Shown: positions 42,481 through 52,166 of the stretch, in pieces | Numbering within the stretch: the stretch's first letter is position 1 | Layout of the letters: each line of letters starts with the position of its first letter | Origin: Paracoccaceae bacterium | Lineage (GTDB): Bacteria > Pseudomonadota > Alphaproteobacteria > Rhodobacterales > Rhodobacteraceae | Length of the DNA stretch: 64,000 nucleotides | Assembly (NCBI GenBank): GCA_022823605.1 | Contig: JAJEHS010000006.1 | Location: 248,001-312,000 of the forward strand | Direction of reading: 5' to 3' | The notes under the pieces: model-generated | Told to the model about the DNA's origin: nothing | Database searches by the model: none | The model's input: only the letters and a program-made list of their open reading frames with translations | Position numbers and translations under genes: made by a program

Positions 42481-43371
42481 TCATTTCCATTTGGCAAGTG
42501 GCGGTAAACTCATCAGTACGGCATCTGGATCATGTCCTGATTCCAGGCCAAATTTTGTCCCCCGGTCGTAAATCAGATTGAATTCGGTATATAACCCCCT
42601 GTGAAGCAATTGTTTTTCTCTGTCATCCTCGGTCCAGGGCTCATTTTGTCGCAACGTTACAATCTCCGGATAAACACTTAGAAAGGTTTTTCCTACATCC
42701 ATGACAAACTCAAAGTCATTTGCCCAGTTACCTGTATCCAAATCATCAAAAAAGATTCCACCCACCCCTCTGGCCCTTTTTCTGTGTGGAATATAAAAAT
42801 ACCTGTCAGCCCAATCCCTGAACTCTTCATAGTAACCTGGATCATGCCGGTCGCAGATTTCCTTGAGGGAGGTGTGGAACAGGGTTTTATCCTCAGGATA
42901 TTCGATACACGGATTTAAATCCGTACCTCCGCCGAACCATGTTTCCTGTTTAGTCATGAACATCCGTGTATTAAAGTGAACAGCTGGTACCCTAGGGTGG
43001 TTTAGATGGGCAACGAGTGATATCCCACTGGCCCAAAAGCCTGATTCCTCATCCTCAATTTTTTTTCTTTTCTTGAGTACCTCAACCATATTGGGAGAAA
43101 GACTTCCATAAACGGTTGAAACATTGACACCAACTTTTTCAAAGACCTTGCCTGATGCCATCTTGGACATGACACCACCTCCAGCATCACTTCCATCCAT
43201 GGCAGTTCTTGTCGTTTTCTGTTGTAGGAAACTACCAGGCTCGGTCGTAAAACCTTCCGGGGCATGAAGTTCCCTTTCCAATTTTTCAAAACGTTCACAT
43301 ATCTGGTTCGACAAGTCGGTAAACCATTCACTTGCCATCCGCTTTTTTTGTTCTGGACCGATTTGCGTCAT
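42481..43371 (-). CDS. hemF: Oxygen-dependent coproporphyrinogen III oxidase
   Basis: Converts coproporphyrinogen III to protoporphyrinogen IX using oxygen, which points to aerobic haem synthesis. 296 residues. Seen: HLNHPRVPAVHFNTRMF near 127 (conserved His), TWFGGGTDLNPC near 147, DTGNWANDFEFVMDVG, and the C-terminal EFNLIYDRGTKFGLESGHDP near 263, all HemF signatures. ATG start at 43371. No anaerobic HemN is visible in the window. Confidence 0.96.
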   Translation of the reverse strand: MTQIGPEQKKRMASEWFTDLSNQICERFEKLERELHAPEGFTTEPGSFLQQKTTRTAMDGSDAGGGVMSKMASGKVFEKVGVNVSTVYGSLSPNMVEVLKKRKKIEDEESGFWASGISLVAHLNHPRVPAVHFNTRMFMTKQETWFGGGTDLNPCIEYPEDKTLFHTSLKEICDRHDPGYYEEFRDWADRYFYIPHRKRARGVGGIFFDDLDTGNWANDFEFVMDVGKTFLSVYPEIVTLRQNEPWTEDDREKQLLHRGLYTEFNLIYDRGTKFGLESGHDPDAVLMSLPPLAKWK

Positions 43372-43413
43372 TACATTCTTTGAAATTGCAAGAAAAACGT
43401 GATCAGAATAACA

Positions 43414-44010
43414 TCAGTATTCCTGCCGTGAATTGAGTGCCGAGGTTATGGTGGTGGAATCAAGATAATCCAATTCACCACCTGAAGGAATACCTCTCCC
43501 GAGGGTTGTAATTTTAATATTCAAACCCTCCAATTGTTCCACGATAAAGTGGGTTGTTGACTGTCCTGGGACAGTTGCATTCATGGCTAGAATCACTTCT
43601 GAGATTGCCTCATGCTTGATTCTATTTATCAGTTGGGGAATACCAAGCTCCTCAGGTCCGATACCCTCGAAGATTGAAAGGACACCACCAAGAACATGAT
43701 ATTGCCCTCGGTAGATTTCCGTTTTTTCCAAGGCCCATAAATCAATTACGGATTCCACAACACATATCACATTTTTCTGGCGATTTTCATCACTGCAAAT
43801 ATCACATTTGGAATGCAAGGTTACATTACCACAAATCTGGCAATGATCGATGATTTCGGTAAAGTTCTCCAACATCTTGACCATTGGCTCAAGCAGTTGG
43901 GTCCTGTTCTTAATAAGATGCAGTACAATCCGTTTTGAGGATTTCGGCCCCAGCCCCGGCAACCTTGCGAATTGATCGACAAGTAATTGGATTTCGTTCT
44001 TGCGGGCCAT
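43414..44010 (-). CDS. recR: Recombination mediator protein RecR
   Basis: A DNA-repair protein of the RecFOR pathway. 198 residues, the usual length. Seen: an N-terminal helix-hairpin-helix LPGLGPKSSKRIVLHL near residue 17; a four-cysteine zinc finger (CQICGNVTLHSKCDIC, 57-72); and a Toprim domain with VVESVIDLWALEKT near 84 and NATVPGQSTTHFIVEQL near 143. The start overlaps the ybaB stop by one base. It belongs to the classic dnaX-ybaB-recR operon. Confidence 0.96.
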   Translation of the reverse strand: MARKNEIQLLVDQFARLPGLGPKSSKRIVLHLIKNRTQLLEPMVKMLENFTEIIDHCQICGNVTLHSKCDICSDENRQKNVICVVESVIDLWALEKTEIYRGQYHVLGGVLSIFEGIGPEELGIPQLINRIKHEAISEVILAMNATVPGQSTTHFIVEQLEGLNIKITTLGRGIPSGGELDYLDSTTITSALNSRQEY

Positions 44011-44354
44011 TAAATATTGAAATTGAAATCAGAAGGCAGTCCCACTTTCTCGGTTACTTTCCTCCTTCTTTCAGCTGAAATTACAACCGCTTCTGATTGG
44101 ACCTTCTTTATTGCTTCCGTGGTGGCTTCGGACAAATCGATCTCGGCATCGGGATTCAACCTGTCCTGATTAAAAATCACCTCGTATATCATTCCATTGC
44201 CATTGCAAAGCACCTTGACCGTTTGACAGGGACTTTCTGCCATTATTACCATTTCTTCGATTTCCTTGTTGGCAAGGAGTAGCTCGTTTTTTAATTCCTT
44301 GCCCGCCTTGGCTAGTTCTGCAATTTTCATCGGATTGAATTTATCTGGTATCAT
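44010..44354 (-). CDS. ybaB: YbaB/EbfC nucleoid-associated protein
   Basis: A small DNA-binding dimer that follows dnaX in most bacteria. 114 residues with the core pattern ELKNELLLANKEIEEMVI, then VKVLCNGNGMIYEVIFNQD, then EIDLSEATTEAIKKVQSEA. There are a few more N-terminal residues than in typical relatives; an internal ATG at residue 9 is a possible alternative start. It lies 39 bases after dnaX and overlaps recR. Confidence 0.94.
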   Translation of the reverse strand: MIPDKFNPMKIAELAKAGKELKNELLLANKEIEEMVIMAESPCQTVKVLCNGNGMIYEVIFNQDRLNPDAEIDLSEATTEAIKKVQSEAVVISAERRRKVTEKVGLPSDFNFNI

Positions 44355-44393
44355 ACCTTTTCCTTAGTTTATTCCTTTCGGAATGCTATAATA

Positions 44394-45857
44394 TCATTTT
44401 ACCAATTTAGCTTCTGGAAACGCCTCAAATACACTGGCTACCAGTTTATTGTCTTTCAACCCTCGTTGTTTCGGATTTTCTTTTGAAATCTGTTGCTTTT
44501 GATCATGTGTATGATTGGGCTTTTCTACTGGTGGTTCTCTCAACTCGGGTTTTGGGTCTGTAGAAAATTTTTCGATATTTCCTTCTTCTTTGCTTTTGGC
44601 AGATGGTAGAGATTCCTTTATTTCCGCTTGAACTTTTTCAACTGAAATTCTCTCTATGGGGGGATCTCCAGTTTCTGTAGCAGGTTGGTCATCTTTCTGG
44701 ATAGAAAGTTTTTTAACCATTTCATGGGGAGTAGGTAATTCTGCAACATGGGTCAACCTGATCATGGCCATTTCTGCTGCCATAATGTGATCCGGGGAAT
44801 AGGACAATTCCTGTAATATTTTCAGCAACATTTGCCAAGCACGATGCAAAACTGGAAATGACAGTTTTGAACTCAATTCCAAGCCTCTGGTCTTCTCTTC
44901 AGGAGACAAGGTAGGGTCATCAAGGGTTTTGGCATTGATTTTAACGACAGTCAGAAAATGAATTGTTTCCGAAAGATCCATTAAAATGGTTTGAGGGTCG
45001 GCACCATCATTGTATTGTGCCTTCAATTCTTCCAAGGCACCGGCCGCATCTCCCTTAAATATCACTTCGACCAAATCCAGAATTCTGCCCTTGTCAACGA
45101 GACCCAGCATATTCCTGGTAACTTCTGCGGTTATGTGTCCTGTGGAAAAGGAGATTGCCTGATCCAGAAGACTGATCCCATCCCGAACTGATCCCTCAGC
45201 AGCTCTGACAAGAAGTTTCATGGCATCCTCATCTACCTGGGCACCTTCCCGCTCGGCAATCGACTGAAGATGTTTTATTAAAACATGGGGTTCTATCCTT
45301 CGCAGATCAAATCGTTGACACCGTGATAAAATCGTAACCGGAACCATACGAATTTCGGTTGTTGCAAAGATGAATACCACATGCTCTGGTGGTTCTTCCA
45401 ATGTCTTCAAGAGGGCATTAAACGCACTTCTTGAGAGCATGTGAACTTCATCAATGATATAGACCTTGTATCTTGCAGTATTTGGTTGATACTGGACGGT
45501 TTCAAGCAATTCCCTGATATCATTGACACCTGTCCTGGATGCAGCATCCATTTCAAGAACATCCATGTGGTTGCCGTTAGCTATGGCAATGCAATGGGTG
45601 CATTCATTACAAGGTTCTGTAGTAACTGTCCCTGTACCATCCTTGCCTATGCAATTCATGCCTTTGGCCAGTAATCGGGCAGTTGTCGTTTTTCCGACAC
45701 CCCTTACCCCTGTCAGAATAAAGGCCTGAGCGATCCTGCCTGACTTGAATGAATTCTCGATTACCCTCACCAAGGCATCCTGACCAATAACCTCAGAAAA
45801 TTTTGTCGGCCGGTATTTTCGTGCCAATACCTGATATTTACCGGTGGAATTACTCAT
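44394..45857 (-). CDS. dnaX: DNA polymerase III subunit gamma/tau
   Basis: The clamp-loader ATPase of the replicase. 487 residues from the ATG at 45857 (GAAGGA ribosome site); a TTG at 45869 is less likely. Seen: LARKYRPTKFSEVIGQ at the start, Walker A TGVRGVGKTTTARLLA near 49, a zinc-binding Cys cluster (CNECTHC), DEVHMLSRSAFNALLKTLEE near 130 (Walker B), and sensor 1 IFATTEI. The C-terminal end, VASVFEAFPEAKLVK, matches the polymerase-interacting tail of alphaproteobacterial tau, although the linker is short. No obvious frameshift signal was identified. Confidence 0.95.
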   Translation of the reverse strand: MSNSTGKYQVLARKYRPTKFSEVIGQDALVRVIENSFKSGRIAQAFILTGVRGVGKTTTARLLAKGMNCIGKDGTGTVTTEPCNECTHCIAIANGNHMDVLEMDAASRTGVNDIRELLETVQYQPNTARYKVYIIDEVHMLSRSAFNALLKTLEEPPEHVVFIFATTEIRMVPVTILSRCQRFDLRRIEPHVLIKHLQSIAEREGAQVDEDAMKLLVRAAEGSVRDGISLLDQAISFSTGHITAEVTRNMLGLVDKGRILDLVEVIFKGDAAGALEELKAQYNDGADPQTILMDLSETIHFLTVVKINAKTLDDPTLSPEEKTRGLELSSKLSFPVLHRAWQMLLKILQELSYSPDHIMAAEMAMIRLTHVAELPTPHEMVKKLSIQKDDQPATETGDPPIERISVEKVQAEIKESLPSAKSKEEGNIEKFSTDPKPELREPPVEKPNHTHDQKQQISKENPKQRGLKDNKLVASVFEAFPEAKLVK

Positions 45858-46117
45858 AGGGTCCTTCAATTCAAGGCAATCAAATTGGATTGATAAATTG
45901 ACTTTGATTTATTTTACAAAATTATCTATCTGAATTTAAGCAAATCTTGATCAGCCCACCATTGAGGAGTTGATTGTTTTTTCATGAAATATCCGATTTA
46001 CACAATTAATAAGAGTTGCCTTGTCAGAATACCAATTTTAAGAGTAGACAAAACAAGATTTGGTTCCTGATCTGGATGAAGAGGCTATTTCCACCAATAA
46101 TACAGAATCCAAAATCG

Positions 46118-46810
46118 TTAAAACGGAACGCCAACTGCACGGGTTAGGAAACTGACAAATGGTGAACTGGATTTAAGTATTTCTGTAAAAATTGCTGGGA
46201 ATACTGGGCTGGTGATTTGGTCTTCCTTCAAATTGCTAAGCACTATAAAACTCTTTCGTTTGAGATCCTCTATCTGTGGGTGTTCTGAATCATAACCTTT
46301 GGGAGGCCGTTTCAGTTTTTCTCCATGAAAATCAAAAGTGTTCTGAAAATTTTTCTCGCTGATGATATCTGTCCAGTTTTTGGGATTGTCTACGATTTCA
46401 TTCCTTATTTGCTTGAGAGCCTCCCCATCCGGTCTCCATACTCCGCAACCGGCAAAACAGCTGCCAGGCTCAAGGTGAAGATAAAAGCCGGGAGCATGTA
46501 CATTCTTGCCATCAATATGCCTAAAATGAACTCCGGCATTGGTTTTGTAAGGGTCCTTGTTCTTCGAAAACCGTACATCACGGTAAATTCTGAACAGTGA
46601 ACCTCCATTCGGTCGGGAATCAGCAATGAAATGCGGACTTATTTGGGCAAGTGGTTCACCGAAATGATAAATAAACTCAAGCAATGGATCACGCACGTCG
46701 GAAATATAACGATGCTTGTTATCAGCAAACCAATCCCGATTATTGTTCGATTTTAATTCGCTCAAAAAATCAAACAGGGATTGTTTAATGGGGTTTATAA
46801 AATCACTCAC
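46118..46810 (-). CDS. DUF2461 (TIGR02453) family protein of unknown function
   Basis: A 230-residue protein of the DUF2461 family. Seen: LFDFLSELKSNNNRDWFADN near the N-terminus; FRIYRDVRFSKNKDPYKTNA near 77, the family's most conserved segment; and GFYLHLEPGSCFAGCGVWRP near 110. Start chosen at GTG 46810 (VSDF), because GAGG lies 5 bases before it and relatives begin similarly; the frame runs on to a TTG at 46846 without support. It lies between SRP RNA and dnaX on the same strand. The function is unknown; no catalytic motif is assignable. Confidence 0.87.
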   Translation of the reverse strand: MSDFINPIKQSLFDFLSELKSNNNRDWFADNKHRYISDVRDPLLEFIYHFGEPLAQISPHFIADSRPNGGSLFRIYRDVRFSKNKDPYKTNAGVHFRHIDGKNVHAPGFYLHLEPGSCFAGCGVWRPDGEALKQIRNEIVDNPKNWTDIISEKNFQNTFDFHGEKLKRPPKGYDSEHPQIEDLKRKSFIVLSNLKEDQITSPVFPAIFTEILKSSSPFVSFLTRAVGVPF

Positions 46811-47041
46811 TAAGGCCTCACAAATCAAGACGATAACATTTTTCAATTGATAAACTATTAAAGGGTATCTTCAAAAATTTAAAGAGATACGCTTGAGTGC
46901 GTGAAGCCTTAATCAACTTGATTAGCTGTACTCTCATTCAGATTGTCATATTTTTGACATCAAACAGGGAATGAGAAATTAATTCGAAACGAATCATTTC
47001 AGCAAAAATTAGTTTTTATTTGGTGAGGGGTTACCGGTTCA

Positions 47042-47140
47042 GCGAGAGATTGAAATTCAACCCATTCAGTGATTACTACGGCTGCTTCCTTTCAGACCTG
47101 ACCGGGTTCGTAATGTGAACACCTGATTCAATCTCTCCCG
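47042..47140 (-). ncRNA. ffs: Small signal recognition particle RNA (4.5S type)
   Basis: The minus strand carries the SRP domain IV signature: GGTCAGGTCTGAAAGGAAGC with a GAAA tetraloop, followed by AGCCGTAGTAA. The ends pair: GAGAGATTGAA at the 5' side (plus positions 47127-47137) with TTCAATCTCTC at the 3' side (47044-47054), closing a single long hairpin of about 99 bases. The RNA joins Ffh to target membrane-protein ribosomes. Position upstream of dnaX is common in alphaproteobacteria. Exact ends are estimated from the terminal stem. Confidence 0.93.
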
Positions 47141-47144
47141 AGTA

Positions 47145-47172
47145 AAAATAGTATGGCGGTTGATTTTCTCAA
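47145..47172 (-). promoter_or_regulatory. Probable promoter of the SRP RNA
   Basis: On the minus strand TTGAGA (plus 47167-47172) and TATTTT (plus 47145-47150) are spaced by 16 bases, and the -10 box ends about 5 bases before the terminal stem of the RNA. Promoter fit and position agree. This also argues that nudC starts to its right rather than at the ATG at 47153. Confidence 0.55.
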
Positions 47173-47266
47173 GGATTCAAATGGTTTAATTACTTGTGTA
47201 ATTGAATTCAAATTCGTTGAAATGGGGAAATTACATCCTTTGATTGCGATAACCGAAAAGAAGATA

Positions 47267-48238
47267 ATGCACCAGATGAATTTTAATGATTTTGCTACCT
47301 TTGCCAGACCATCACAACTTGAACGTAAAATTGATAAACGTTCTGATGCTGATTTTCTTGAAAAAGCTGTCCTCGGAAAAGATTCCCGTTTGTTGCTTTT
47401 TTGGAAGGGCATGCCGATGGTGGACAATCAGTCCAACCCGGTTTTTCTGTTAGCTGAAAAGGAGCTGATCAAAACATTGGGAACAATGGTATATCTGGGT
47501 TCTTGTGATGGTACTGATTATTTTGCAGGTGACATCACAAGGGAGAATACCCCATTAACAGTAAATGTTGTCGAGAACAGGCTGTTTGACCCTTCCCAAT
47601 ATCAACACCCTAATTTTCCTGAATATTATTTCAAGGGCCTTAGAATGCTCCTGCCCTATCTTCAGGAATCACTCTTGGCGGAATTGCTGGCTATCGGAAA
47701 GGCATTATTGGGATGGCATTACACTCATAGGTATTGTTCGTTTTGCGGTCATCCTTCGGATATCAAGAATGGGGGTTGGTCAAGGATTTGTCCTGCCTGC
47801 AAATCTGAACATTTTCCAAGATGTGATCCTGTAGTCATCATGCTGATATTGCGACAAAACAAGGCTTTGTTCGGAAGGTCTTATCATTGGCCACAGGGAA
47901 TGCATTCCCTCTTGGCAGGTTTCATGGAACCAGGTGAATCAATTGAATCTGCTGTAGTCCGGGAAGTTTATGAAGAAACCGAAATTCTTGTGGAAAACGT
48001 AAGTTATCTTTCATCACAACCATGGCCCTTTCCAACATCCTTGATGATTGGGTGCAGGGGCGAGGCAAGTAATGACACAATTAATCCCCAGAAAAATGAA
48101 ATTGAAAATGCCATTTGGCTCGAACGAGAAGAAGTCATGGACATCTATGATGGAAGCAGGACGGATATCTCACTTCCCCGCAAGGGTTCCATTGCGGAAT
48201 TCCTTATTAGAAAATGGCTGGAAGGTATCATCATTTGA
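47267..48238 (+). CDS. nudC: NAD+ diphosphatase NudC
   Basis: A Nudix enzyme that hydrolyses NAD(H) and removes NAD caps from RNA. It is about 323 residues from the chosen start. Seen: an N-terminal NUDIX-like domain; a four-cysteine zinc ribbon YCSFCGHPSD...CPACKSEHFPR; then the Nudix box GFMEPGESIESAVVREVYEE with the following TEIL, and SQPWPFPTSLMIG, the SQPWPFPxS signature specific to NudC. The frame is open from ATG 47153, but that would overlap the SRP RNA promoter and adds 38 unmatched residues. ATG 47267 is preferred, and ATG 47276 is also possible. Confidence 0.9.
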   Translation: MHQMNFNDFATFARPSQLERKIDKRSDADFLEKAVLGKDSRLLLFWKGMPMVDNQSNPVFLLAEKELIKTLGTMVYLGSCDGTDYFAGDITRENTPLTVNVVENRLFDPSQYQHPNFPEYYFKGLRMLLPYLQESLLAELLAIGKALLGWHYTHRYCSFCGHPSDIKNGGWSRICPACKSEHFPRCDPVVIMLILRQNKALFGRSYHWPQGMHSLLAGFMEPGESIESAVVREVYEETEILVENVSYLSSQPWPFPTSLMIGCRGEASNDTINPQKNEIENAIWLEREEVMDIYDGSRTDISLPRKGSIAEFLIRKWLEGIII

Positions 48239-48592
48239 ATGGTGTGTAAATTTTCTGCCCTTATGAAAGGCGTAGGATTGTCAATTAGCACGATACTGCA
48301 TGACGACCGAAATGGAAAATGCCGTTCTGTCTTAGGGATTAGATTCCTGAAACTGTAAAATGGTTACTTCTGCATTGTTTTTTCGTAAGCCCATAGTTGA
48401 CTGCCCGATAGGTTGTGCTCAATGTCCCTTTCAAGTTTGAATGCATTGGTCTTTGATCAAAGTAAACCAGGTCAAGTACGATCTCCAAAAGGTTACTCGG
48501 CTTCAAGAACTCCGACTTCTTCAGGGAAGATGAAAGAAAGAATGGGAAACCTGCATTCTCTGCAGTAAAGGGTTTTGGCTACTTGGAATGTT
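48239..48592. other. Convergent spacer between nudC and pheA
   Basis: These 354 bases separate two convergent genes. I see no open frame with protein-like content, no tRNA or other RNA signature and no strong terminator. Short T-runs occur near 48378-48384. Confidence 0.5.
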
Positions 48593-49450
48593 TCAAGATT
48601 TGGAATTTACTTCCAACCTGGCCTTATGGGCGGGGTAAACCCCGATAATTTCCAGGTATTCAGTAAAGAATTTTAGTTCTTCCAATGCCAGAAGGACACC
48701 ATCATCCTCGGGATGGCCCTCTATTTCAGCAAAAAACTGGGTTGCATTAAATGAACCCCCAACCATGTAGCTTTCAAGCTTGACCATATTCACATTATTG
48801 GTAGCGAAACCTCCCATGGCTTTGTATAGGGAGGCCGGAATGTTTCGAACCGCAAAGACAAAAGAGGTCATCATGCTTTCACTTCTTCTTTCCCATTTTC
48901 TGTTTTTTGACATGATTATGAACCGGGTCCGGTTGAAATGGGAATCCTCAATGTTCTTGCGGATGATTTGCAATTTGAAAATCTGGCTTGCCAGGTTGGA
49001 AGCCAAGGCTGCGTAGGAAGGATCTTGTTTTTCTGAAATCAGCCTTGCTGAACCAGAGGTGTCAACAGATGTCAATGGGATTATGTTATGTTGCTTGAGG
49101 AATTTTTTGCATTGCCCAAGGAGTACAGGATGGCTGTAGGCATATTTTACCTCTTCCAGAGAAGTACCGGGAAGGACCATGAGATTGATTTCAATCCTAA
49201 CAAAAACCTCGTCATTGATGAAAAGCCCCGATTCCGGCAGTAGTTTGTGTATATCTGCAACTCTGCCATAAATGGAGTTCTCGACGGGAAGCATAGCCTC
49301 TTCAGATTTATTGTCCAACACTGACGAAATGGCATCTTCAAATGAAATACAGGGTAAATAGTTCCAATCTGGACGTGCCAGACGACAAGCCTCATGGGAA
49401 TAGGCTCCCTCCTCTCCCTGAAATGAAATTATTTTTTTCAACTTAAACAC
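48593..49450 (-). CDS. pheA: Prephenate dehydratase
   Basis: Converts prephenate to phenylpyruvate in phenylalanine synthesis. 285 residues, a monofunctional PDT domain plus ACT domain. Seen: SFQGEEGAYSHEA near residue 9; MLPVENSIYGRVADIH near 57; a catalytic-region segment FNRTRFIIMS near 170 (TRF motif); and an ACT domain with KLESYMVGGSFNATQFFAEI near 223, the variant of the Phe-binding ESRP motif usual in alphaproteobacteria. Start is GTG 49450; TTG three codons later is an alternative. It is divergent from the cytochrome c gene. Confidence 0.94.
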   Translation of the reverse strand: MFKLKKIISFQGEEGAYSHEACRLARPDWNYLPCISFEDAISSVLDNKSEEAMLPVENSIYGRVADIHKLLPESGLFINDEVFVRIEINLMVLPGTSLEEVKYAYSHPVLLGQCKKFLKQHNIIPLTSVDTSGSARLISEKQDPSYAALASNLASQIFKLQIIRKNIEDSHFNRTRFIIMSKNRKWERRSESMMTSFVFAVRNIPASLYKAMGGFATNNVNMVKLESYMVGGSFNATQFFAEIEGHPEDDGVLLALEELKFFTEYLEIIGVYPAHKARLEVNSKS

Positions 49451-49560
49451 TCATTTTTCTATATTTTTCAATCTAGAAATTTTCACTAGATGTTGCATAT
49501 TTGGGTGCAGTTACATTACATAGGTTTGCAAATAATATTTTCTAAAATTTGGATCATTTA

Positions 49561-50070
49561 ATGCTTGATACAATGACCTCAACCAAAATAGTGGCAGCTC
49601 TTTGCGGGGCAATGCTGTTTTTTCTATTTGGTTTATGGGCAGCCGAGTCAATATATCATGTCGAAAGCCACAATCCTGGTGTTGTTGAGTTGGTGGCATT
49701 GGAAGAAGTGGAAGACACTGAGGTTGAGGCAGAACCGGTTGATATTACTGAACTTTTGGCTTCAGCAGATGTCACCAAGGGACAACGAGTATTTACAAAA
49801 TGTCAGGCATGTCATAAACTTGAAGATGGTCAGAACTCCGTTGGACCACACCTTTTCCAAATTATCGACAGGCCTGTGGGTGCTGTTTCGGATTTCAAAT
49901 ATTCTTCTTCCATGGCCGAATTTGAGGGCAATTGGACAGTTCAGCAATTAAGTGATTTTCTGGTTAATCCAAAAAAATACGTACCCGGAACAAAGATGGT
50001 TTTTGCAGGTTTGAAGAAGGATAACGATAGAGCTAACCTGATAGCATATCTGATTGAGTCATCGCAGTAA
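49561..50070 (+). CDS. cycM: Membrane-anchored cytochrome c (CycM/c552 type)
   Basis: A 169-residue protein: one N-terminal membrane helix (about residues 8-25, KIVAALCGAMLFFLFGLWAA), an acidic linker of about 35 residues, and a class I cytochrome c domain with CQACH near 77 and the Met ligand in PGTKMVFAG near 144. Such anchored cytochromes carry electrons from the bc1 complex to cytochrome oxidase. Start at ATG 49561 (MLDTMTSTK) matches the family N-terminus; a TTG at 49549 is rejected. Divergent from pheA, a common alphaproteobacterial neighbourhood. Confidence 0.92.
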   Translation: MLDTMTSTKIVAALCGAMLFFLFGLWAAESIYHVESHNPGVVELVALEEVEDTEVEAEPVDITELLASADVTKGQRVFTKCQACHKLEDGQNSVGPHLFQIIDRPVGAVSDFKYSSSMAEFEGNWTVQQLSDFLVNPKKYVPGTKMVFAGLKKDNDRANLIAYLIESSQ

Positions 50071-50276
50071 GTTTTTTATACTCACTCTGAAACATCCTTT
50101 GGCTTTGACCTTGTATCAAACAACCTGAAAAATCGTATCCGGGCTGAGTTATTCTTACAAATCACTATGGCCCTGATCCATAATTCACAAGTTAACTAAA
50201 AATTGTAAGGAGTTTCCTTTCAAAATGTTTACACTATCCCAGAAACCTCAAAAATAGGCATGGAGGAAAATTGAAA

Positions 50277-52151
50277 ATGAACTACTTGAGTAAGGGTATT
50301 AAAGCATTATTGATATCCACCATTGTTTCAGTAGCTGGAACAACTTTTTCTTTCGCAAGTGAAGACCAAAATGTAATTGTTTCCCACGGCATATCTAAAT
50401 TCGGTAATTTGAAATACCCCAGTGATTTTCAACATTTTGATTATGTAAATCCAGCAGCTCCCAAAGGTGGGGAAATTTCCATCGCAACCTACGGCAATTT
50501 TGATTCCATGAATCCCTATAGTCGCAAAGGACAATCGGGGGCCCTATCTTCTATTTTCTTTGAATCCATGCTCGAAGGCAGTGCCGATGAGGTAAGTTCG
50601 GTTTATGGTTTGCTTGCTGAAACCATAGAATATCCTGAAGACCGAACCTGGGTAATATACAATCTTAGACCTGAAGCAAGGTTTTCCGATGGATCCGAAC
50701 TGACTGCCGAAGATGTTATATTCAGTTATGAACTGCTTCTGGAAGAGGGATTGGCCTCTTTCAAATCCGAATTGGGAAAGGCTGTTGTTTCGGCAGAAAT
50801 CCTTTCACCCTACAAGATAAAATTCACTTTTAATTCAACCGAACGTTCTACTAGAAATGACATTACCCTGATTGGGGGATTACCCATTTTTTCCAAAAAG
50901 TGGTTTGAGGACACAGGTGCAAAACTTGATGAATCAAGATTGGAACCAGCGTTGGGATCGTCCCCATATGTACTCGAAACCATGGACGTAAACAAAAGTT
51001 TGGTTTATAGAAGAAACCCGGATTATTGGGGAGCAAACATCCCTACTATGATAGGACGAAACAATTTCGACCGTATAAGAATTGATTATTTTGCTGATCA
51101 GGAAGCAGCTTTTGAAGGATTCAAGGCAGGTGAGACGACTTTTAGACCCGAATATATTTCTAAAAACTGGGCAACCAGATATGATTTCCCCTCAATTGAA
51201 AAAGGTTGGGTTGTCAAGGATGAAATTCCGGATGGAAGCCTTCCGAATGGTCAGAGTTTTGCCTTCAATCTGAGAAAGGAAAAGTTCCATGATATTCGGG
51301 TGAGGGAAGCCATTTCCCTGATGTTCAATTATGAATGGACTAATGCAACAACCTTTCATAATTTGTATAAAAGAATTGATGCCTACTGGGAGAACAGCCA
51401 TCTGAAGGCTGAGGGCTTGCCATCATCAGAAGAATTGATTGTGCTGGAACCCCTCAGAGATATGCTGGCTGAGGAAATATTTACCGAAGAACCCGTAATT
51501 TCACCTGTATCCGACCCTGAAAGAAGACTGGACAGGAAGAATTTGCGAGCAGCCTCCAGGCTTCTGGATGAAGCAGGTTGGATGGTCGGGGATAATGGCA
51601 TTCGTAAAAATGCAAGCGGACAGCAGCTTGAGATTGAATTCCTGACCGCATCAGCAACTTTTGAAAGAATTATTCAACCCTTTGTAGAGAATCTGAAACA
51701 GTTGGGAATTGATGCCTACCTCCAGAAGATCGATCCAGCTCAGCTCCGTCAGAGGGAAAAGGATCGTGATTTCGATATCATTACAACCAACTTTCCTATT
51801 AGTTTCGAACCAGGTGGGGCACTGAGACAATATCTGGGTTCGGAATATGTAGATGGTATTTTCAATGATACAGGCTTAGCCAATTCGGCAGTTGACGAAA
51901 TCATAACCTATATTCTGGATGCCAATACCATTGAGGAACTTGAAAGAGGCGTGATTGCCCTAGACAGGGTACTTCGTCAACAACGCATCGTGATTTTCCA
52001 TTGGTACAAGGATTTCCATACGGTTGCCTATTACGACATGTATGAATATCCGGAAAACATACCTCCCTTTGCATTGGGCTTTTTGGATTTTTGGTGGTCC
52101 AACGAGGAGAAGCGTCAGAACCTTATATCCCAAGGTGCATTCAGCGAATAA
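50277..52151 (+). CDS. yejA: Oligopeptide-type ABC substrate-binding protein YejA
   Basis: The periplasmic binding protein of the Yej importer (family 5 solute-binding proteins), about 624 residues. Signal peptide ends near TTFSFA-SED. Seen: SKFGNLKYPSDFQHFDYVNP and PKGGEISIATYGNFDSMNPY, diagnostic of YejA; FSDGSELTAEDVIFSY near 138; and QRIVIFHWYKDFHTVAYYD near the C-terminus. Start at ATG 50277, about 10 bases after GGAGGA; a TTG six bases earlier is too close to that site. In other bacteria the system takes up microcin C-like peptides and other oligopeptides. It is the first gene of yejABEF. Confidence 0.93.
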   Translation: MNYLSKGIKALLISTIVSVAGTTFSFASEDQNVIVSHGISKFGNLKYPSDFQHFDYVNPAAPKGGEISIATYGNFDSMNPYSRKGQSGALSSIFFESMLEGSADEVSSVYGLLAETIEYPEDRTWVIYNLRPEARFSDGSELTAEDVIFSYELLLEEGLASFKSELGKAVVSAEILSPYKIKFTFNSTERSTRNDITLIGGLPIFSKKWFEDTGAKLDESRLEPALGSSPYVLETMDVNKSLVYRRNPDYWGANIPTMIGRNNFDRIRIDYFADQEAAFEGFKAGETTFRPEYISKNWATRYDFPSIEKGWVVKDEIPDGSLPNGQSFAFNLRKEKFHDIRVREAISLMFNYEWTNATTFHNLYKRIDAYWENSHLKAEGLPSSEELIVLEPLRDMLAEEIFTEEPVISPVSDPERRLDRKNLRAASRLLDEAGWMVGDNGIRKNASGQQLEIEFLTASATFERIIQPFVENLKQLGIDAYLQKIDPAQLRQREKDRDFDIITTNFPISFEPGGALRQYLGSEYVDGIFNDTGLANSAVDEIITYILDANTIEELERGVIALDRVLRQQRIVIFHWYKDFHTVAYYDMYEYPENIPPFALGFLDFWWSNEEKRQNLISQGAFSE

Positions 52152-52166
52152 AGGTTTGAAACTTTA

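Noticed and set aside
47153..47266. Longer N-terminus for NudC starting at ATG 47153
   Set aside because: The extra 38 residues do not fit the family and the start would lie within the apparent SRP RNA promoter.
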